Source: Pseudomonas viridiflava
GTDB taxonomy: Bacteria > Pseudomonadota > Gammaproteobacteria > Pseudomonadales > Pseudomonadaceae
Assembly: GCF_900582195.1 (NCBI RefSeq)
Contig: NZ_UTHA01000063.1
Coordinates: forward strand, 1 to 64,000
Reading direction: 5' to 3'
DNA length: 64,000 nt
Shown here: in pieces, positions 54,654-63,825 of the stretch
How positions within the stretch are numbered: position 1 is the stretch's first letter
Layout: the number at the start of each line of letters is the position of its first letter
The notes under the pieces: generated by a model
The model's database searches: none
What the model was told of the DNA's origin: nothing
What the model saw: only the letters and a program-made list of their open reading frames with translations
Position numbers and translations under genes: made by a program

Positions 54654-57131
54654 ATGTCTCGGGTTTACAAGTCTGGTCGTCTGGCGACCGCAGTGAAGGT
54701 CGGACTACTGGCGGCAACGACGGCCGGGGTCTGGTCGACAACGACATTGGCCGCGCCAGTGTCGGCGCAACAGCGTTCGGTTAAATCCTTCGACATTGCT
54801 GCCGGCAGCCTGACCGAGGTACTCAGCCATTTCGCCAGTGCGGCGGGGGCAGCGATTTCATTCGATGCGCAGCAGACCGATGACTTGAAATCCCCCGGAC
54901 TCAAAGGCGCGTTCGGCACCAGCGAAGGCTTTGCGCGGATCCTCGGTGGCAGCGGCCTGCAAGCCGAACCGCAGGCCAATGGCACCTACGTGCTGCGCCC
55001 CGCGCCGGCAGTTGGCTCGGCGCTGGAGTTGGGGGCAACCAACATCAACGGCCAGATGCTCGGCGCGACCACCGAAAACAGCGGCTCGTACACCACCGGC
55101 GCGGTGACCATCGGCAAAGGCGAGCACTCGCTGCGGGAGACGCCGCAATCGGTCACAGTGATGACGCGCAAAATGCTCGACGACCAGAACCTCAACACCA
55201 TCGACCAAGTGATGGAAAAGACCCCGGGGATCACCGTCTACGACTCGACCATGGGCGGTAAGTATTTCTACTCCCGGGGCTTTCGCATGTCGGGCCAGTA
55301 TCAGTACGACGGCGTGCCGCTGGACATGGGCAATCTCTACGTTCAGGCCGACAGTTTCAGTGGCGACATGGCCTATTACGACCGCGTCGAGGTCCTTCGC
55401 GGCGCGGCCGGGATGATGAAAGGTTCGGGCGGCACCGCCGGCGGGGTTAACTTTGTGCGCAAGCGCGGACAGGCGACAGCGCAAACCGAGATCACCCTGT
55501 CGGGCGGCAGTTGGGACAACTATCGCGGACAAGTCGACACCGGTGGCCCGTTGAACGACGCTGGCACGATACGTGGCCGCGCCGTGGTCGCCGAGCAGAG
55601 CCGGCATTACTTTGTCGACGACGCCAGCCGCAAGGATCAGGTGTATTACGGTGCGCTCGACTTTGACGTCAGCCCCGACACCACGCTCGGACTGGGTGTC
55701 GCCTATGAAGACGTTGATGCCAATCCGTGCTGGGGCGGTCTGCCGCGCTACAAGGATCGGAGCGATCTGAAACTCGGCCGTTCGACTTGCCTCGATCCGT
55801 CGTGGAATACCTGGCGCAGCCAGCGCACGACGGTATTCAGTGATCTCAAGCATCAAATCAACGACGACTGGAGCCTGAAGGTCGCCAGCGTTTATACAAA
55901 AAACACCCAGGACATCAAATACGCGTTCGCCTCCGGTGCGGTGACGCCGGGCGTCAACACCACCGGCATGCTGGGCAGCATGTACGACTACGATCAGGTC
56001 GATTACGGCCTGGATGCGTACGTCGATGGCAAGTTCGACGCATTCGGTCAGCAACATGAACTGATCGTCGGCGCCAACGCCAGCCGTTCGAAAAAGAACG
56101 ACTTCTATTCCGTGGCGTTTTTGCCGCAGCGGCAAAACGTGTTCAATCCCGACAAACATATTCCTGAGCCGGACGACAGTTACTTCATCGAAAACTCATC
56201 GCGCGGCGGCCCGGTCAATTCGTTGACCAAGCAGAAGGGCGTCTACTCGACGTTACGCCTGAAACTCGCAGATCCGTTGACGCTGGTCGTCGGTGGGCGG
56301 GTCAGCTGGTACAGCTCTGAGACTGATTCGGACTTCATCAACAGCGGCACTTCGGAGCATTCCAGCTCGACGGAAACCGGCCAGGTCACACCGTTTGCCG
56401 GTGTGCTGCTGGACTTGAACGAAAACCTGACCGCATACGCCAGCTATTCGGACATCTTCACGCCGCAAGGCAACTACCGTTCCGAAGACGGCTCGGCGCT
56501 CAAGCCGCTGGTAGGCCAGAGTTATGAACTGGGGATCAAGGGTGCCTGGTACGACGGTCGCCTCAACGGCTCGTTCAACCTGTTCCGCACGATTCAGAAA
56601 GATCAGGCGCAAACCGACTACAACTCGTCTTGCCCGTCGTCCGATGGCTATTGCTACCTCAATGCCGGCAAGGTTCGCGCGCAGGGTTTTGAAGCCGAGA
56701 TCAGCGGTGAAGTCATCGAACGCCTGCAACTGCTCGCGGGGTACACATACACGCAGACCAAGACCCTCGACGACATCGACAGCAGCCTGACCGGTGCTGC
56801 GTTCAATACGTATGTGCCGCGACACGTGCTGCGCATGTGGGGCGATTACGCGCTGAGCGGAACCCTTGAGCGCTTTACGATCGGCGCCGGGGTCAATGCG
56901 CAAAGCGACAACTTCCGCGTCTCACCCGCCAGTGGCGAGAAAATCAGCCAGTCGGGTTATGCGATCTGGAACGGTCGCATCGGCTACCGCATCGATGACA
57001 CCTGGTCGGTCGCGCTCAACGGCAACAACCTGTTCGACAAGCGCTACTACTCGACCATCGGTACCGAGACGTTCGGCAGTTACTACGGCGATCCGCGTAA
57101 CTTCATGGTGTCGGTCAAGGCGAGTTTCTAG
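54654..57131 (+). CDS. TonB-dependent siderophore receptor with N-terminal signalling (STN) domain
   Basis: An 825-residue outer-membrane receptor. After the signal peptide (residues 1-about 40) comes an STN signalling domain (SFDIAAGSLTEVLSHFASAAGAAISF to about 120), then a plug domain with SVTVMTRKMLDDQ and RVEVLRGAAGMMKGSGGTAGGVNFVRK, and a barrel ending in FMVSVKASF. The siderophore-receptor type plug and the adjoining FecI and FecR genes show it senses and imports a ferric siderophore, perhaps one made by other microbes. The ligand cannot be read. Confidence 0.95.
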   Translation: MSRVYKSGRLATAVKVGLLAATTAGVWSTTTLAAPVSAQQRSVKSFDIAAGSLTEVLSHFASAAGAAISFDAQQTDDLKSPGLKGAFGTSEGFARILGGSGLQAEPQANGTYVLRPAPAVGSALELGATNINGQMLGATTENSGSYTTGAVTIGKGEHSLRETPQSVTVMTRKMLDDQNLNTIDQVMEKTPGITVYDSTMGGKYFYSRGFRMSGQYQYDGVPLDMGNLYVQADSFSGDMAYYDRVEVLRGAAGMMKGSGGTAGGVNFVRKRGQATAQTEITLSGGSWDNYRGQVDTGGPLNDAGTIRGRAVVAEQSRHYFVDDASRKDQVYYGALDFDVSPDTTLGLGVAYEDVDANPCWGGLPRYKDRSDLKLGRSTCLDPSWNTWRSQRTTVFSDLKHQINDDWSLKVASVYTKNTQDIKYAFASGAVTPGVNTTGMLGSMYDYDQVDYGLDAYVDGKFDAFGQQHELIVGANASRSKKNDFYSVAFLPQRQNVFNPDKHIPEPDDSYFIENSSRGGPVNSLTKQKGVYSTLRLKLADPLTLVVGGRVSWYSSETDSDFINSGTSEHSSSTETGQVTPFAGVLLDLNENLTAYASYSDIFTPQGNYRSEDGSALKPLVGQSYELGIKGAWYDGRLNGSFNLFRTIQKDQAQTDYNSSCPSSDGYCYLNAGKVRAQGFEAEISGEVIERLQLLAGYTYTQTKTLDDIDSSLTGAAFNTYVPRHVLRMWGDYALSGTLERFTIGAGVNAQSDNFRVSPASGEKISQSGYAIWNGRIGYRIDDTWSVALNGNNLFDKRYYSTIGTETFGSYYGDPRNFMVSVKASF

Positions 57132-57430
57132 TCCAGCCTGAATTGATTGCGAGCGCCGGTCCGTCTTGCGTGCAGAGCTCTGCCTGCGGGTTCAGTACCT
57201 TCCGCTCACTCTGCGTGCGCGTACCGGCCGCTCTGCTGTGAGGCCGGCTGTGACGCGATGCTGGGGTTCAAGATCAATTTCTAGTCCTGTGCAGACACCA
57301 AAGAACCCTGTGGGAGCTGGTATGCACAAAACCCGTGTACATCCTTTTCGCCAGACACTTGAATGGCTTGCCGACGTTCGGCCCTATATCCTGCACGCCT
57401 GTTTGATCGGATGACTTAGGGAAGAATTGC
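57132..57430 (+). other. Intergenic stretch with a possible duplicated receptor 3' end
   Basis: No complete gene is supported. TTTCTAGTCC follows the receptor stop (57125-57134) and recurs at 57278-57287, where it ends a tiny frame reading MLGFKINF and a stop (57258-57284), which looks like the last residues of a second TonB receptor. A TGTGGGAGCTGG stretch near 57311 resembles a truncated pseudomonad REP unit. Confidence 0.35.
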
Positions 57431-58558
57431 ATGCCGTTCAGGGTGATGGTGGTCGGTGGTTACGGAAATTTCGGCAGCATCGTGTGCAGGCATCTGGCGC
57501 TGATGCCGGACATCGGGCTGGTGCTTTCGGGGCGTGATCCGCGCAAGTTGCAGCGCAAAGTCGATGAGCTGAACGGTCAATCGGGTAACGTCTGCGAAGG
57601 TTGGTGCGGCGACGCCATGGGCGCGGAGTTCGAAGCCGCGTTGCGTGCGCTGAACATTCAGTTGGTCGTGCATACCGGCGGGCCGTTTCAGGGGCAATCC
57701 TATGCGCTTGCCGAGAGCTGCATCGACGCCGGCGTGAACTACTGTGATCTGGCTGACTGCCGCACTTTCGTCAACGGCGTCCATGTTCTCGACGCGAAAG
57801 CAAAGCAGGCCGGCGTGGCCATCCTCAGCGGTTGCAGTTCGGTGCCGACGCTGTCCTCCGCCATCATCGATGAGCAGCGCCAGCGCTTTTCACGCATTGA
57901 CTCGATCGAGCATGGCATTTCTTCGTCGGCAAAAATGCCGGGGCGGTCGACCATCGAAGGTGTGCTGGCCTACGCCGGCAAACCGATCAAGCAACTGAAA
58001 AACGGAAGAGTCCACGAAGTGTCGGGCTGGCTGGATCTGACCTTGCGCAAGATGCCGAAGATGGGCACGCGGCTGCTGGCCAACGTCGATGTGCCGGACA
58101 TGGATATTTTCGCCGACCGTTATGGCGCGCAGACCCTGAAGTTCAAGGCAGGCGCCGGGCTTAAACTCGGCGGCATCGCCAACGGTCTGCTAGCCCAGGC
58201 ATTGAAGATCGGCCTGGTGCGCGACCATGCTCTTTGGGCTGCAAGATTGCATCGCCTCGGCCTGCGCTTCGAACGTTTCGGCGATGGCAAAAGTGCGATG
58301 TACATCGACGTTCAAGGCCTCGGCGTAGACGGCAAATCGCTGTCGATGACTGCGCAACTCACCGCTCTGAACGACAAAGGCCCGGAAATCCCCAGCTGCG
58401 CCGCCGTCGCGCTGGCTACGAAAATGGCTCAAGGCTACACGCCGCCACCCGGCGCCCGACCGTGCGTGGGCGAAATCAGCGTCGCCGAATACATGGCCGC
58501 GATCAACGACCCGGACAACCTGAGCCTGGCCGTGCACTTCTCGGACGGGCAGCGCTGA
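57431..58558 (+). CDS. Saccharopine dehydrogenase-like NAD(P)-binding protein
   Basis: The 375-residue protein begins MVVGGYGNFGSIVCRHLAL (Rossmann, residues 6-24), then VLSGRDPRKLQ and VVHTGGPFQGQSYALAESCIDAGVNYCDLAD, the pattern of saccharopine dehydrogenase-like oxidoreductases. The family includes dehydrogenases and trans-acting enoyl reductases; the substrate is unknown. Its stop is one base before the start of the DUF2269 gene, so the two are one operon. Confidence 0.88.
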   Translation: MPFRVMVVGGYGNFGSIVCRHLALMPDIGLVLSGRDPRKLQRKVDELNGQSGNVCEGWCGDAMGAEFEAALRALNIQLVVHTGGPFQGQSYALAESCIDAGVNYCDLADCRTFVNGVHVLDAKAKQAGVAILSGCSSVPTLSSAIIDEQRQRFSRIDSIEHGISSSAKMPGRSTIEGVLAYAGKPIKQLKNGRVHEVSGWLDLTLRKMPKMGTRLLANVDVPDMDIFADRYGAQTLKFKAGAGLKLGGIANGLLAQALKIGLVRDHALWAARLHRLGLRFERFGDGKSAMYIDVQGLGVDGKSLSMTAQLTALNDKGPEIPSCAAVALATKMAQGYTPPPGARPCVGEISVAEYMAAINDPDNLSLAVHFSDGQR

Positions 58559-58559
58559 C

Positions 58560-59051
58560 ATGCTCTATCTGTGCCTGAAATACCTGCACATCATCGCCGC
58601 GATTTTCCTGTTCGGTTTCGGCATGGGCTCCTACCTCTACCTGATCGCCGCCAGCCGCACGCGCAACCCGCAAGTGATTGCCCATGTCGCCCGCATGGTC
58701 GTACGTTTCGACACCTGGATCACCACACCGGCGGGGTTGGTACAGATCATCACGGGTTATCTGCTGATGCGCCTGTCAGGGTTGTCGATGAGCACCGAGT
58801 GGGTGCTGACATCGTTGATCATCTTCCTCTGCGTGGGCTCGCTGTGGTTGCCGGTGCTGTTGTTGCAGAAGCGGCTGTGTGTGATGGCGACGAGTGCCAG
58901 CGAGGCGGGCGCGCGGCTTGATGAACGATATCAGGCGGTTTACCGCAAATGGTTCTGGATGGGCGTGCTCGGTTTTTCCGGGATGTTTGTCATCGTGCTG
59001 ATGATGGTCACGAAGATGACACCGGTGCAGTTGATTGGCTTTCTGGCGTAG
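58560..59051 (+). CDS. DUF2269-family inner membrane protein
   Basis: A 163-residue protein with four hydrophobic helices, starting YLCLKYLHIIAAIFLFGFGMGSY, with TPAGLVQIITGYLL in the middle and FSGMFVIVLMMVTK near the end. It fits the DUF2269 family of integral membrane proteins; function unknown. It is cotranscribed with the saccharopine-dehydrogenase-like gene. Its last 44 bp overlap the 3' end of the convergent DCC gene. Confidence 0.9.
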   Translation: MLYLCLKYLHIIAAIFLFGFGMGSYLYLIAASRTRNPQVIAHVARMVVRFDTWITTPAGLVQIITGYLLMRLSGLSMSTEWVLTSLIIFLCVGSLWLPVLLLQKRLCVMATSASEAGARLDERYQAVYRKWFWMGVLGFSGMFVIVLMMVTKMTPVQLIGFLA

Positions 59052-59496
59052 ATATTTTCAGAAAGCGCTGTTCATGATCAGCGTTCGGCAGCAGGCAGGT
59101 ATCGTATTTGCCGAACAGCCGATAGCGGTTCAGCGCGATGCGGTCATAGGCCCAATCGCGCAGGCCACGGGGCAATACGCGCAGTAGCCGCAATGGCTGC
59201 CAGCATGTGGGCAATTGGCCGATGACCTCGAAGAAAGCGTCTGAGCGTTCCCAGTAGTGACGGTCACGAATGACGGCCATGGTGTCGAACTGATCCACCG
59301 GCAACCCGGCCCACGCCAGAAGTGCCTGCCCCTCGGGGGATTGCACGGCGGCCAGGCGCACGCGGTGCTGGTGGTCGTGGCGAATGAGGAACCGCGCCCA
59401 GCCGTTGCAGAGTTTGCACACGCCGTCGAACAGAACCACGGATTCGCCGGGGTTGAGCAGCGGGGCGGGGGTAGGGCGGGTTTTTGAGGTGGGCAT
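59008..59496 (-). CDS. DCC1-like (DUF393) thiol-disulfide oxidoreductase
   Basis: The 162-residue protein has the family signature VVLFDGVCKLCNGWARFLIRHD with the C27/C30 pair of the DxxCxxC motif, then VQSPEGQALL and a C-terminal ALNRYRLFGKYDTCLLP. It is a small thiol oxidoreductase-like protein, cytoplasmic by lack of a signal. The physiological partner is unknown. It is convergent with and overlaps the DUF2269 gene. Confidence 0.92.
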   Translation of the reverse strand: MPTSKTRPTPAPLLNPGESVVLFDGVCKLCNGWARFLIRHDHQHRVRLAAVQSPEGQALLAWAGLPVDQFDTMAVIRDRHYWERSDAFFEVIGQLPTCWQPLRLLRVLPRGLRDWAYDRIALNRYRLFGKYDTCLLPNADHEQRFLKISTPESQSTAPVSSS

Positions 59497-59670
59497 TGGG
59501 TTGGGTTCGGGAGAGGCTGGAATACTGCGATCATAGCCTCAGGAAGAGCGATCCGCGAATGGCCGTATTCGGTGAAAACCGGGCGGGTGCCCGAACCTCA
59601 GCGCTCAGGCACTCCGGGAGGTCATAGATCAACTACAGTTTCCTTTACTTAACTTTCAGGAAACTTTGCT

Positions 59671-59958
59671 ATGGCAGTGGATCAGGATCGTTTTTCGCGC
59701 GCTTTCAGTTTTGTCCTCCACAATGGCACTGAGTTGTTCCCGGTGAGTATGAAGCGCAGGGATACTGGCGTGGTTGCCTATCGCATATCAAAAGGGGGAA
59801 TGGGCGGAAATAAACTGGAGGCAGGAGAGGAGGTTGATGAAGAGACAATGATTCATAAGGTCTTGAAACTTGGCTATGCAGTCCGCTGCTCTTCGCTCGA
59901 TGGGAGTACCAACGGTTTATACAAACAAGGTGGGCGTTCTGTACGCGAGATACGTTGA
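59671..59958 (+). CDS. Hypothetical protein
   Basis: A 95-residue soluble basic protein with no recognised domain. It starts MAVDQDRFSRAFSF, has a positively charged centre (SMKRRDTGVVAYR) and a glycine-rich C-terminal third (KGGMGGNKLEAGEEVDEE, then GLYKQGGRS). AGGAAA precedes the ATG. It is isolated between a divergent DCC gene and an acyltransferase, and its codon use and lower GC look unlike its neighbours, which may mean transfer. Confidence 0.65.
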   Translation: MAVDQDRFSRAFSFVLHNGTELFPVSMKRRDTGVVAYRISKGGMGGNKLEAGEEVDEETMIHKVLKLGYAVRCSSLDGSTNGLYKQGGRSVREIR

Positions 59959-59991
59959 TAAGGCTGTTTGTAACGTTGGGTGGGACTAAGG

Positions 59992-60021
59992 GACAGACCA
60001 CGTTTAGAGGCGTGATCTGTC
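59992..60021. repeat. Imperfect inverted repeat, possible REP-type element or terminator
   Basis: GACAGACCACG (59992-60002) pairs with CGTGATCTGTC (60011-60021), 10 of 11 bases matching, around an 8-base loop. Sequences with GGGACAGACCACG are, in my recollection, common near REP-associated elements in pseudomonads. It lies between two convergent genes and could also serve as a bidirectional terminator. Confidence 0.45.
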
Positions 60022-60032
60022 TCCTGTTGCCG

Positions 60033-61046
60033 TTACACCGCTGTTTCACCGCCGCGCAATTCACTGACCCGACCTTTCACACCCGCCCGAAGTGTATGCC
60101 GAAGCTTCAGCGCCGGCCGTTCGACGCAGTAGTACGAAACACCACTCAGCAAGAACGACAGCACCAACACCATCGCAACCTTTTGCCAGTCGAAAGAAGT
60201 GATCGGCCAGAGACCGTGCAAGAAGTAAATCACCACAAAGTGATTCAGGAACACGCCGTAGCTGATGTTCCCCAGAAACTCGTCAATCCGGTGAAACTTG
60301 AGCTTCGTCAGCAAGTACACGGCGGGGATGCCCAGCGCGATGCCAGCGGCGACTTCGGCGTTGGACGGTCGGCGCTCGATCCAGCCCGCCATGATCGCCA
60401 CAAAGATCAATGCTGCCGCCACGGCGGTCGCTGCAGCGATGGCTAAACCCTTTACCCGGGGTTTGTAGAGGTAGCTGCCGCACAGGAAGATGAACAGGAC
60501 GCCCGGCAACAGACGGTAGCCGTAGTAGTCGGTGTTGATCAATCCAAGGCAGGCGGGGATGAAAACCGCAACGGACAAGGCGAAGGCAATGCCTCGCACT
60601 CTGTAGATGATCAGGAACGGGATCACCAGGTAGAAACACATCTCAAGTCCGAGCGACCACGCCGGGGGCACAATCCACGTTCCGGTCGCACCGAACATAT
60701 AGAAACCGAGGGGCACGATGGCCAGGCTCGCGGCGATGTTGCTGACGGTCAGTTCGGCCCATTGCGGCGTGCCGGGCAACAGGAAGTAGATCACCACACA
60801 AGAGACGACAAAGTAGAACAGGAATTGCGGGTAAAGGCGCAGGGCGCGGTCGAGGTAGAACCGGCTGACTTTCTCGGGCGCCTTGTAGTTGCGTTCGATC
60901 AGTGAGGTCATCACGAAACCACTGATGAGCAGGAAGGAAATCACCGCAACCACACCCGGGTTGAATCCCATGAACGTCTTGCCCATATGCGAAACAGCGA
61001 CCAGCACGGCCAACAGCAAACGGTAGGCTCCCACCTGTATCCCCAA
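60033..61046 (-). CDS. Acyltransferase 3 family membrane protein
   Basis: The 337-residue protein has about ten hydrophobic helices and the acyltransferase-3 layout: GAYRLLLAVLVAVSHMG at the start, RFYLDRALRLYPQFLFYFVVS, AWSLGLEMCFYLVIPFL, and NISYGVFLNHFVVIYFL. The family transfers acyl groups (often acetyl) to sugars of surface polysaccharides or to other envelope targets. The N-terminal His of the usual motif (SHMG) is present. The start is uncertain: TTG at 61046 with AAGG close by, or GTG at 61034. Confidence 0.88.
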   Translation of the reverse strand: MGIQVGAYRLLLAVLVAVSHMGKTFMGFNPGVVAVISFLLISGFVMTSLIERNYKAPEKVSRFYLDRALRLYPQFLFYFVVSCVVIYFLLPGTPQWAELTVSNIAASLAIVPLGFYMFGATGTWIVPPAWSLGLEMCFYLVIPFLIIYRVRGIAFALSVAVFIPACLGLINTDYYGYRLLPGVLFIFLCGSYLYKPRVKGLAIAAATAVAAALIFVAIMAGWIERRPSNAEVAAGIALGIPAVYLLTKLKFHRIDEFLGNISYGVFLNHFVVIYFLHGLWPITSFDWQKVAMVLVLSFLLSGVSYYCVERPALKLRHTLRAGVKGRVSELRGGETAV

Positions 61047-61174
61047 ACGACCTTGTAGTTATGGCGGATAAATTACGATGCTTTGTGGGTGGATAACAGG
61101 TTTTTCTCTGCGCTCGGGATTAGAGGATTTTGGCGATGGATCAGGTTGGGAAGCGAGGCCAGTCGCCATGGACC

Positions 61175-61735
61175 TTATCGTTGCGTGACGAATGTCAGCT
61201 CAGGCCAGATCTCATGCCAGGCTTTGGATCGAACGCGATCCAGGAACAGGGGGTACTTTTCGTTTTTGAATCGGTCGGTCGGGCGTACCACTCCCGAGAA
61301 CAAGTCTTCCAGCCCCAACGGCGCTGAAACCCCAATTGCATCCTCATGATCAAGCCTGACACCGACGGCTGTTGCGGTTTCGGGCCAGCAGGTCATTGCA
61401 TCGGCAGCGGATCGATAAGGGGCATCGGCGTTGCGCAGGTGCATTCGCGCCTGATTCTTTACAGACCAGTTCATTTCACTGCACAGGCCCGAAAGCTTTC
61501 TTTCCAAAGCCGAATCCGTTTCTGCAGTGGCACGTACCGGGTCGAACCAGATGACGTCAATGTCCTCGGGCAGCGCTGAAGGCTTGCGTTGATGCAGGTG
61601 ATCCCATACCAGACCGCGCACGAAGCCGGCGGCGATCCAGCAGTCGGGCAAGTTCAGATCGCGAGCGATGCGCAGGATTTTCATCCTGACGGGGTCGTGA
61701 GTGAGCAAGGCCTTTAGTTGTCCTTCGTGCTTCAT
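61175..61735 (-). CDS. Nucleotidyltransferase family protein (DUF925-like)
   Basis: The 186-residue protein has AAGFVRGLVWDHL and DIDVIWFDP, a nucleotidyltransferase-like core in which the D-D pair of ALPEDIDVIW supplies metal ligands, then KNQARMHLRNADAPYRSAADAM and ETATAVGVRL. This fits the DUF925/COG3575 nucleotidyltransferase family of unknown substrate. GAGAGAA precedes the ATG at 61735. Confidence 0.85.
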   Translation of the reverse strand: MKHEGQLKALLTHDPVRMKILRIARDLNLPDCWIAAGFVRGLVWDHLHQRKPSALPEDIDVIWFDPVRATAETDSALERKLSGLCSEMNWSVKNQARMHLRNADAPYRSAADAMTCWPETATAVGVRLDHEDAIGVSAPLGLEDLFSGVVRPTDRFKNEKYPLFLDRVRSKAWHEIWPELTFVTQR

Positions 61736-61867
61736 CGCGTGTTCTCTCTCACATCCAGTGAGAGCTTCGGAGCCAGCATGGGCATTGGCTGCTGCCTGCT
61801 TTCGACCAAGAGCCGACAGTCTCTGTCGTGGCGAGTAGCCCGTCGGCCGCCAATGCCCTGGCCGGTG

Positions 61868-63082
61868 TCACCCCTTGGTCAGATCAACCAACGGCGTCTG
61901 CCGCACCTCAGTCTCGCGCCCACCCTGAATCTCGCTCACCTGCTTCAAGGCCTTATCCACTGCCGCCTTATCCGCCAACAAGCTGTAGTTGATGCGGAAC
62001 TGCTTGTGTTCCTTCGGCCCAATTGTCGGTACCAGGTTCAGTGGCCGCTGATAACGGCGGTTGTAGGAAAAACTTGTTCCCGGCTCCAGCCCCGTGACAT
62101 ATCCCTGGCCTTGGGTATCGGTGTTTTTCCACAGGGAAAACACCGGCAGTGTCTGCGTATTGAAGCCAACCGAAACGCCCAGGCTGCCGGCCTTGTTATG
62201 CAGCACGGTCAACGTATCGCCCTTGGCATCGGCGTACGGCACCACGTTGTAAACCGTTTCGTCGTAGTCCTTGGTCGGTGCGCGGTAGGTTTGCCATTCG
62301 GGCAGATCGCCCTTGGCCTTGTCGTTGAACGGCGACACTTGCTTCACCGGCGCGGCGAAACGAGCGCCTTGCTCCAGGAACGGGGTGCTGAAGTTACTGT
62401 GATACAGCGCCTGGTATTCCTTCGGATAGTCGCCGTTGTTGGTCAGGGTGTCGTTGAGGGCGAACACGACGCTGCCGGGTTCGGTGACCAGTTCCGTCGC
62501 GACGGAGAAGTCGATCTTCTTGAACGCCTGCTCTTTCAGTTCGCCGCGCAGGGTGATGGCGTACGGTGGTGTTTCATCGATGTGCAGGGTGACTTTGTTC
62601 GCAGGAATGTTGGCGGCTCGACCGTGCAGGGTCAGCAGTTCGCCGTTGTCGACGCCGGGGTGGCCGACCCATTCGTATCCGCATCGGGTGACCAGCTCAT
62701 TGAAACCTTCCAGCCAGCCCAGACCACCGCGACCATTGAGTTCGATGAAGGACGGATTGACCACTTCCTTGACCGGCGAATCCCAGCCCATGCGCACATT
62801 GCCGACCGAGGCCTGCAAGACATTCATTCCCCGTGTCGGCACTACCGAGAGTTTCATCGTACCGTTATTGATGTCGACAATGCTGACGCCTTCCTGCCGA
62901 CCGCCATGCAAGGTGCGCAGGGTCACGCTGAAGGGTTTGTCGGTTTTTATGCCGAGTTGCTGGCTGGTGATCTGCCAGTTCTGGGCGGCTTTGTCGGTGT
63001 CGAGCAGAACGTAATCCCACGCCATGGCGTGGGAGGCAGCGGACAGTGCGCTGAGGGCAACAACGAGTTTGAACGGGGTCAT
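61868..63082 (-). CDS. Secreted aldose 1-epimerase-like (DUF4432) protein
   Basis: A 404-residue protein with a signal peptide (FKLVVALSALSAASHAMA). The mature part has the galactose-mutarotase-like beta-sandwich: GVSIVDINNGTMKLSVVPTRGMNVLQA, HPGVDNGELLTLHGRAANIP, YHSNFSTPFL. The DUF4432 family is a periplasmic relative of aldose epimerases; here the role could be mutarotation or binding of sugars. HGR and the later H of LYHSN look like the active-site histidines. Confidence 0.9.
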   Translation of the reverse strand: MTPFKLVVALSALSAASHAMAWDYVLLDTDKAAQNWQITSQQLGIKTDKPFSVTLRTLHGGRQEGVSIVDINNGTMKLSVVPTRGMNVLQASVGNVRMGWDSPVKEVVNPSFIELNGRGGLGWLEGFNELVTRCGYEWVGHPGVDNGELLTLHGRAANIPANKVTLHIDETPPYAITLRGELKEQAFKKIDFSVATELVTEPGSVVFALNDTLTNNGDYPKEYQALYHSNFSTPFLEQGARFAAPVKQVSPFNDKAKGDLPEWQTYRAPTKDYDETVYNVVPYADAKGDTLTVLHNKAGSLGVSVGFNTQTLPVFSLWKNTDTQGQGYVTGLEPGTSFSYNRRYQRPLNLVPTIGPKEHKQFRINYSLLADKAAVDKALKQVSEIQGGRETEVRQTPLVDLTKG

Positions 63083-63363
63083 GGCAGCAGCCTTTCTTGG
63101 AGTTGTGTGCTTTTTATAAACTTGATGAAACGTTTCAGCAAGCTTAAATGTCGCCCACTGTGAGCGGATAGTGGCCGCTCAGGGACCTCCGCTTTCGGAC
63201 GAAAGCTGTCATTTACAGGCCGCTACAGACATAGATTGCGATTGGACAATAACTACGGGTGGCGACGAGCAGCACCGCTGCCGATTCAGCAAATGAACTA
63301 AGTTTCTACTGTCAGCTACTCTACGGAACACTGCCGACTCTTTAATAATTCAAGGGAATGAAA

Positions 63364-63825
63364 ATGGGCTTTAGGGTCGATTTGGTCTGCTCAATGGTTT
63401 TGGTGGCTCTTGTTCTGGCATACGCATCGGCTGCCGGGAACACGCTCTATTTAGGCTATTGGTACCTCACGCTCGTGCCGATAGTCATATTGCTTCCGGG
63501 TTTGATTCTAAGCGCTCGGCCACTGTTTCTGACTGGAACGACAACCGCAGTCGTTGTCACGCTTCTGGTCTACATGACGATCGTATCCAGCTCGGGACGT
63601 GATGGCGGTCTCGTTGGATTGGGGCATTTGTTTTCTGCCCCGGGAATGGTCGTCGGCACCAGTATTTCGGCCTGGTTGTTGAGGTTCCGTGTGCAGGCGA
63701 GATTGCCATGGATCGTCGCGGGCATCGCATTTTTGGGAGCAGGCTTCGGTTTCCTGTTTGCCCAAATTATTGTGTGCACCACAGCTATGTACTGCGGTGC
63801 ACTCTCGATGGGTGTCTGGACTTGA
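63364..63825 (+). CDS. Hypothetical membrane protein
   Basis: A 153-residue protein with four probable hydrophobic segments (LVCSMVLVALVLAYASA, YLTLVPIVILLPGLILSA, GTTTAVVVTLLVYMTIV, WIVAGIAFLGAGFGFLFAQII). No family is recognised. I chose the ATG at 63364 because AAGGGA is then at a proper distance; the ATG two codons earlier touches the same AAGGGA with no spacing. The DNA is somewhat less GC-rich than the surroundings. Nothing beyond its stop is recognised to the window end. Confidence 0.7.
   Translation: MGFRVDLVCSMVLVALVLAYASAAGNTLYLGYWYLTLVPIVILLPGLILSARPLFLTGTTTAVVVTLLVYMTIVSSSGRDGGLVGLGHLFSAPGMVVGTSISAWLLRFRVQARLPWIVAGIAFLGAGFGFLFAQIIVCTTAMYCGALSMGVWT

Noticed and set aside
54858..56159. 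433-codon minus-strand frame in the siderophore receptor gene
   Set aside because: Shadow of the receptor coding sequence; no motif.
57166..57414. 82-codon plus-strand frame after the siderophore receptor
   Set aside because: Composition rich in Arg, Ser and Thr without domain or RBS; the region fits a remnant of a receptor end and a REP-like piece better.
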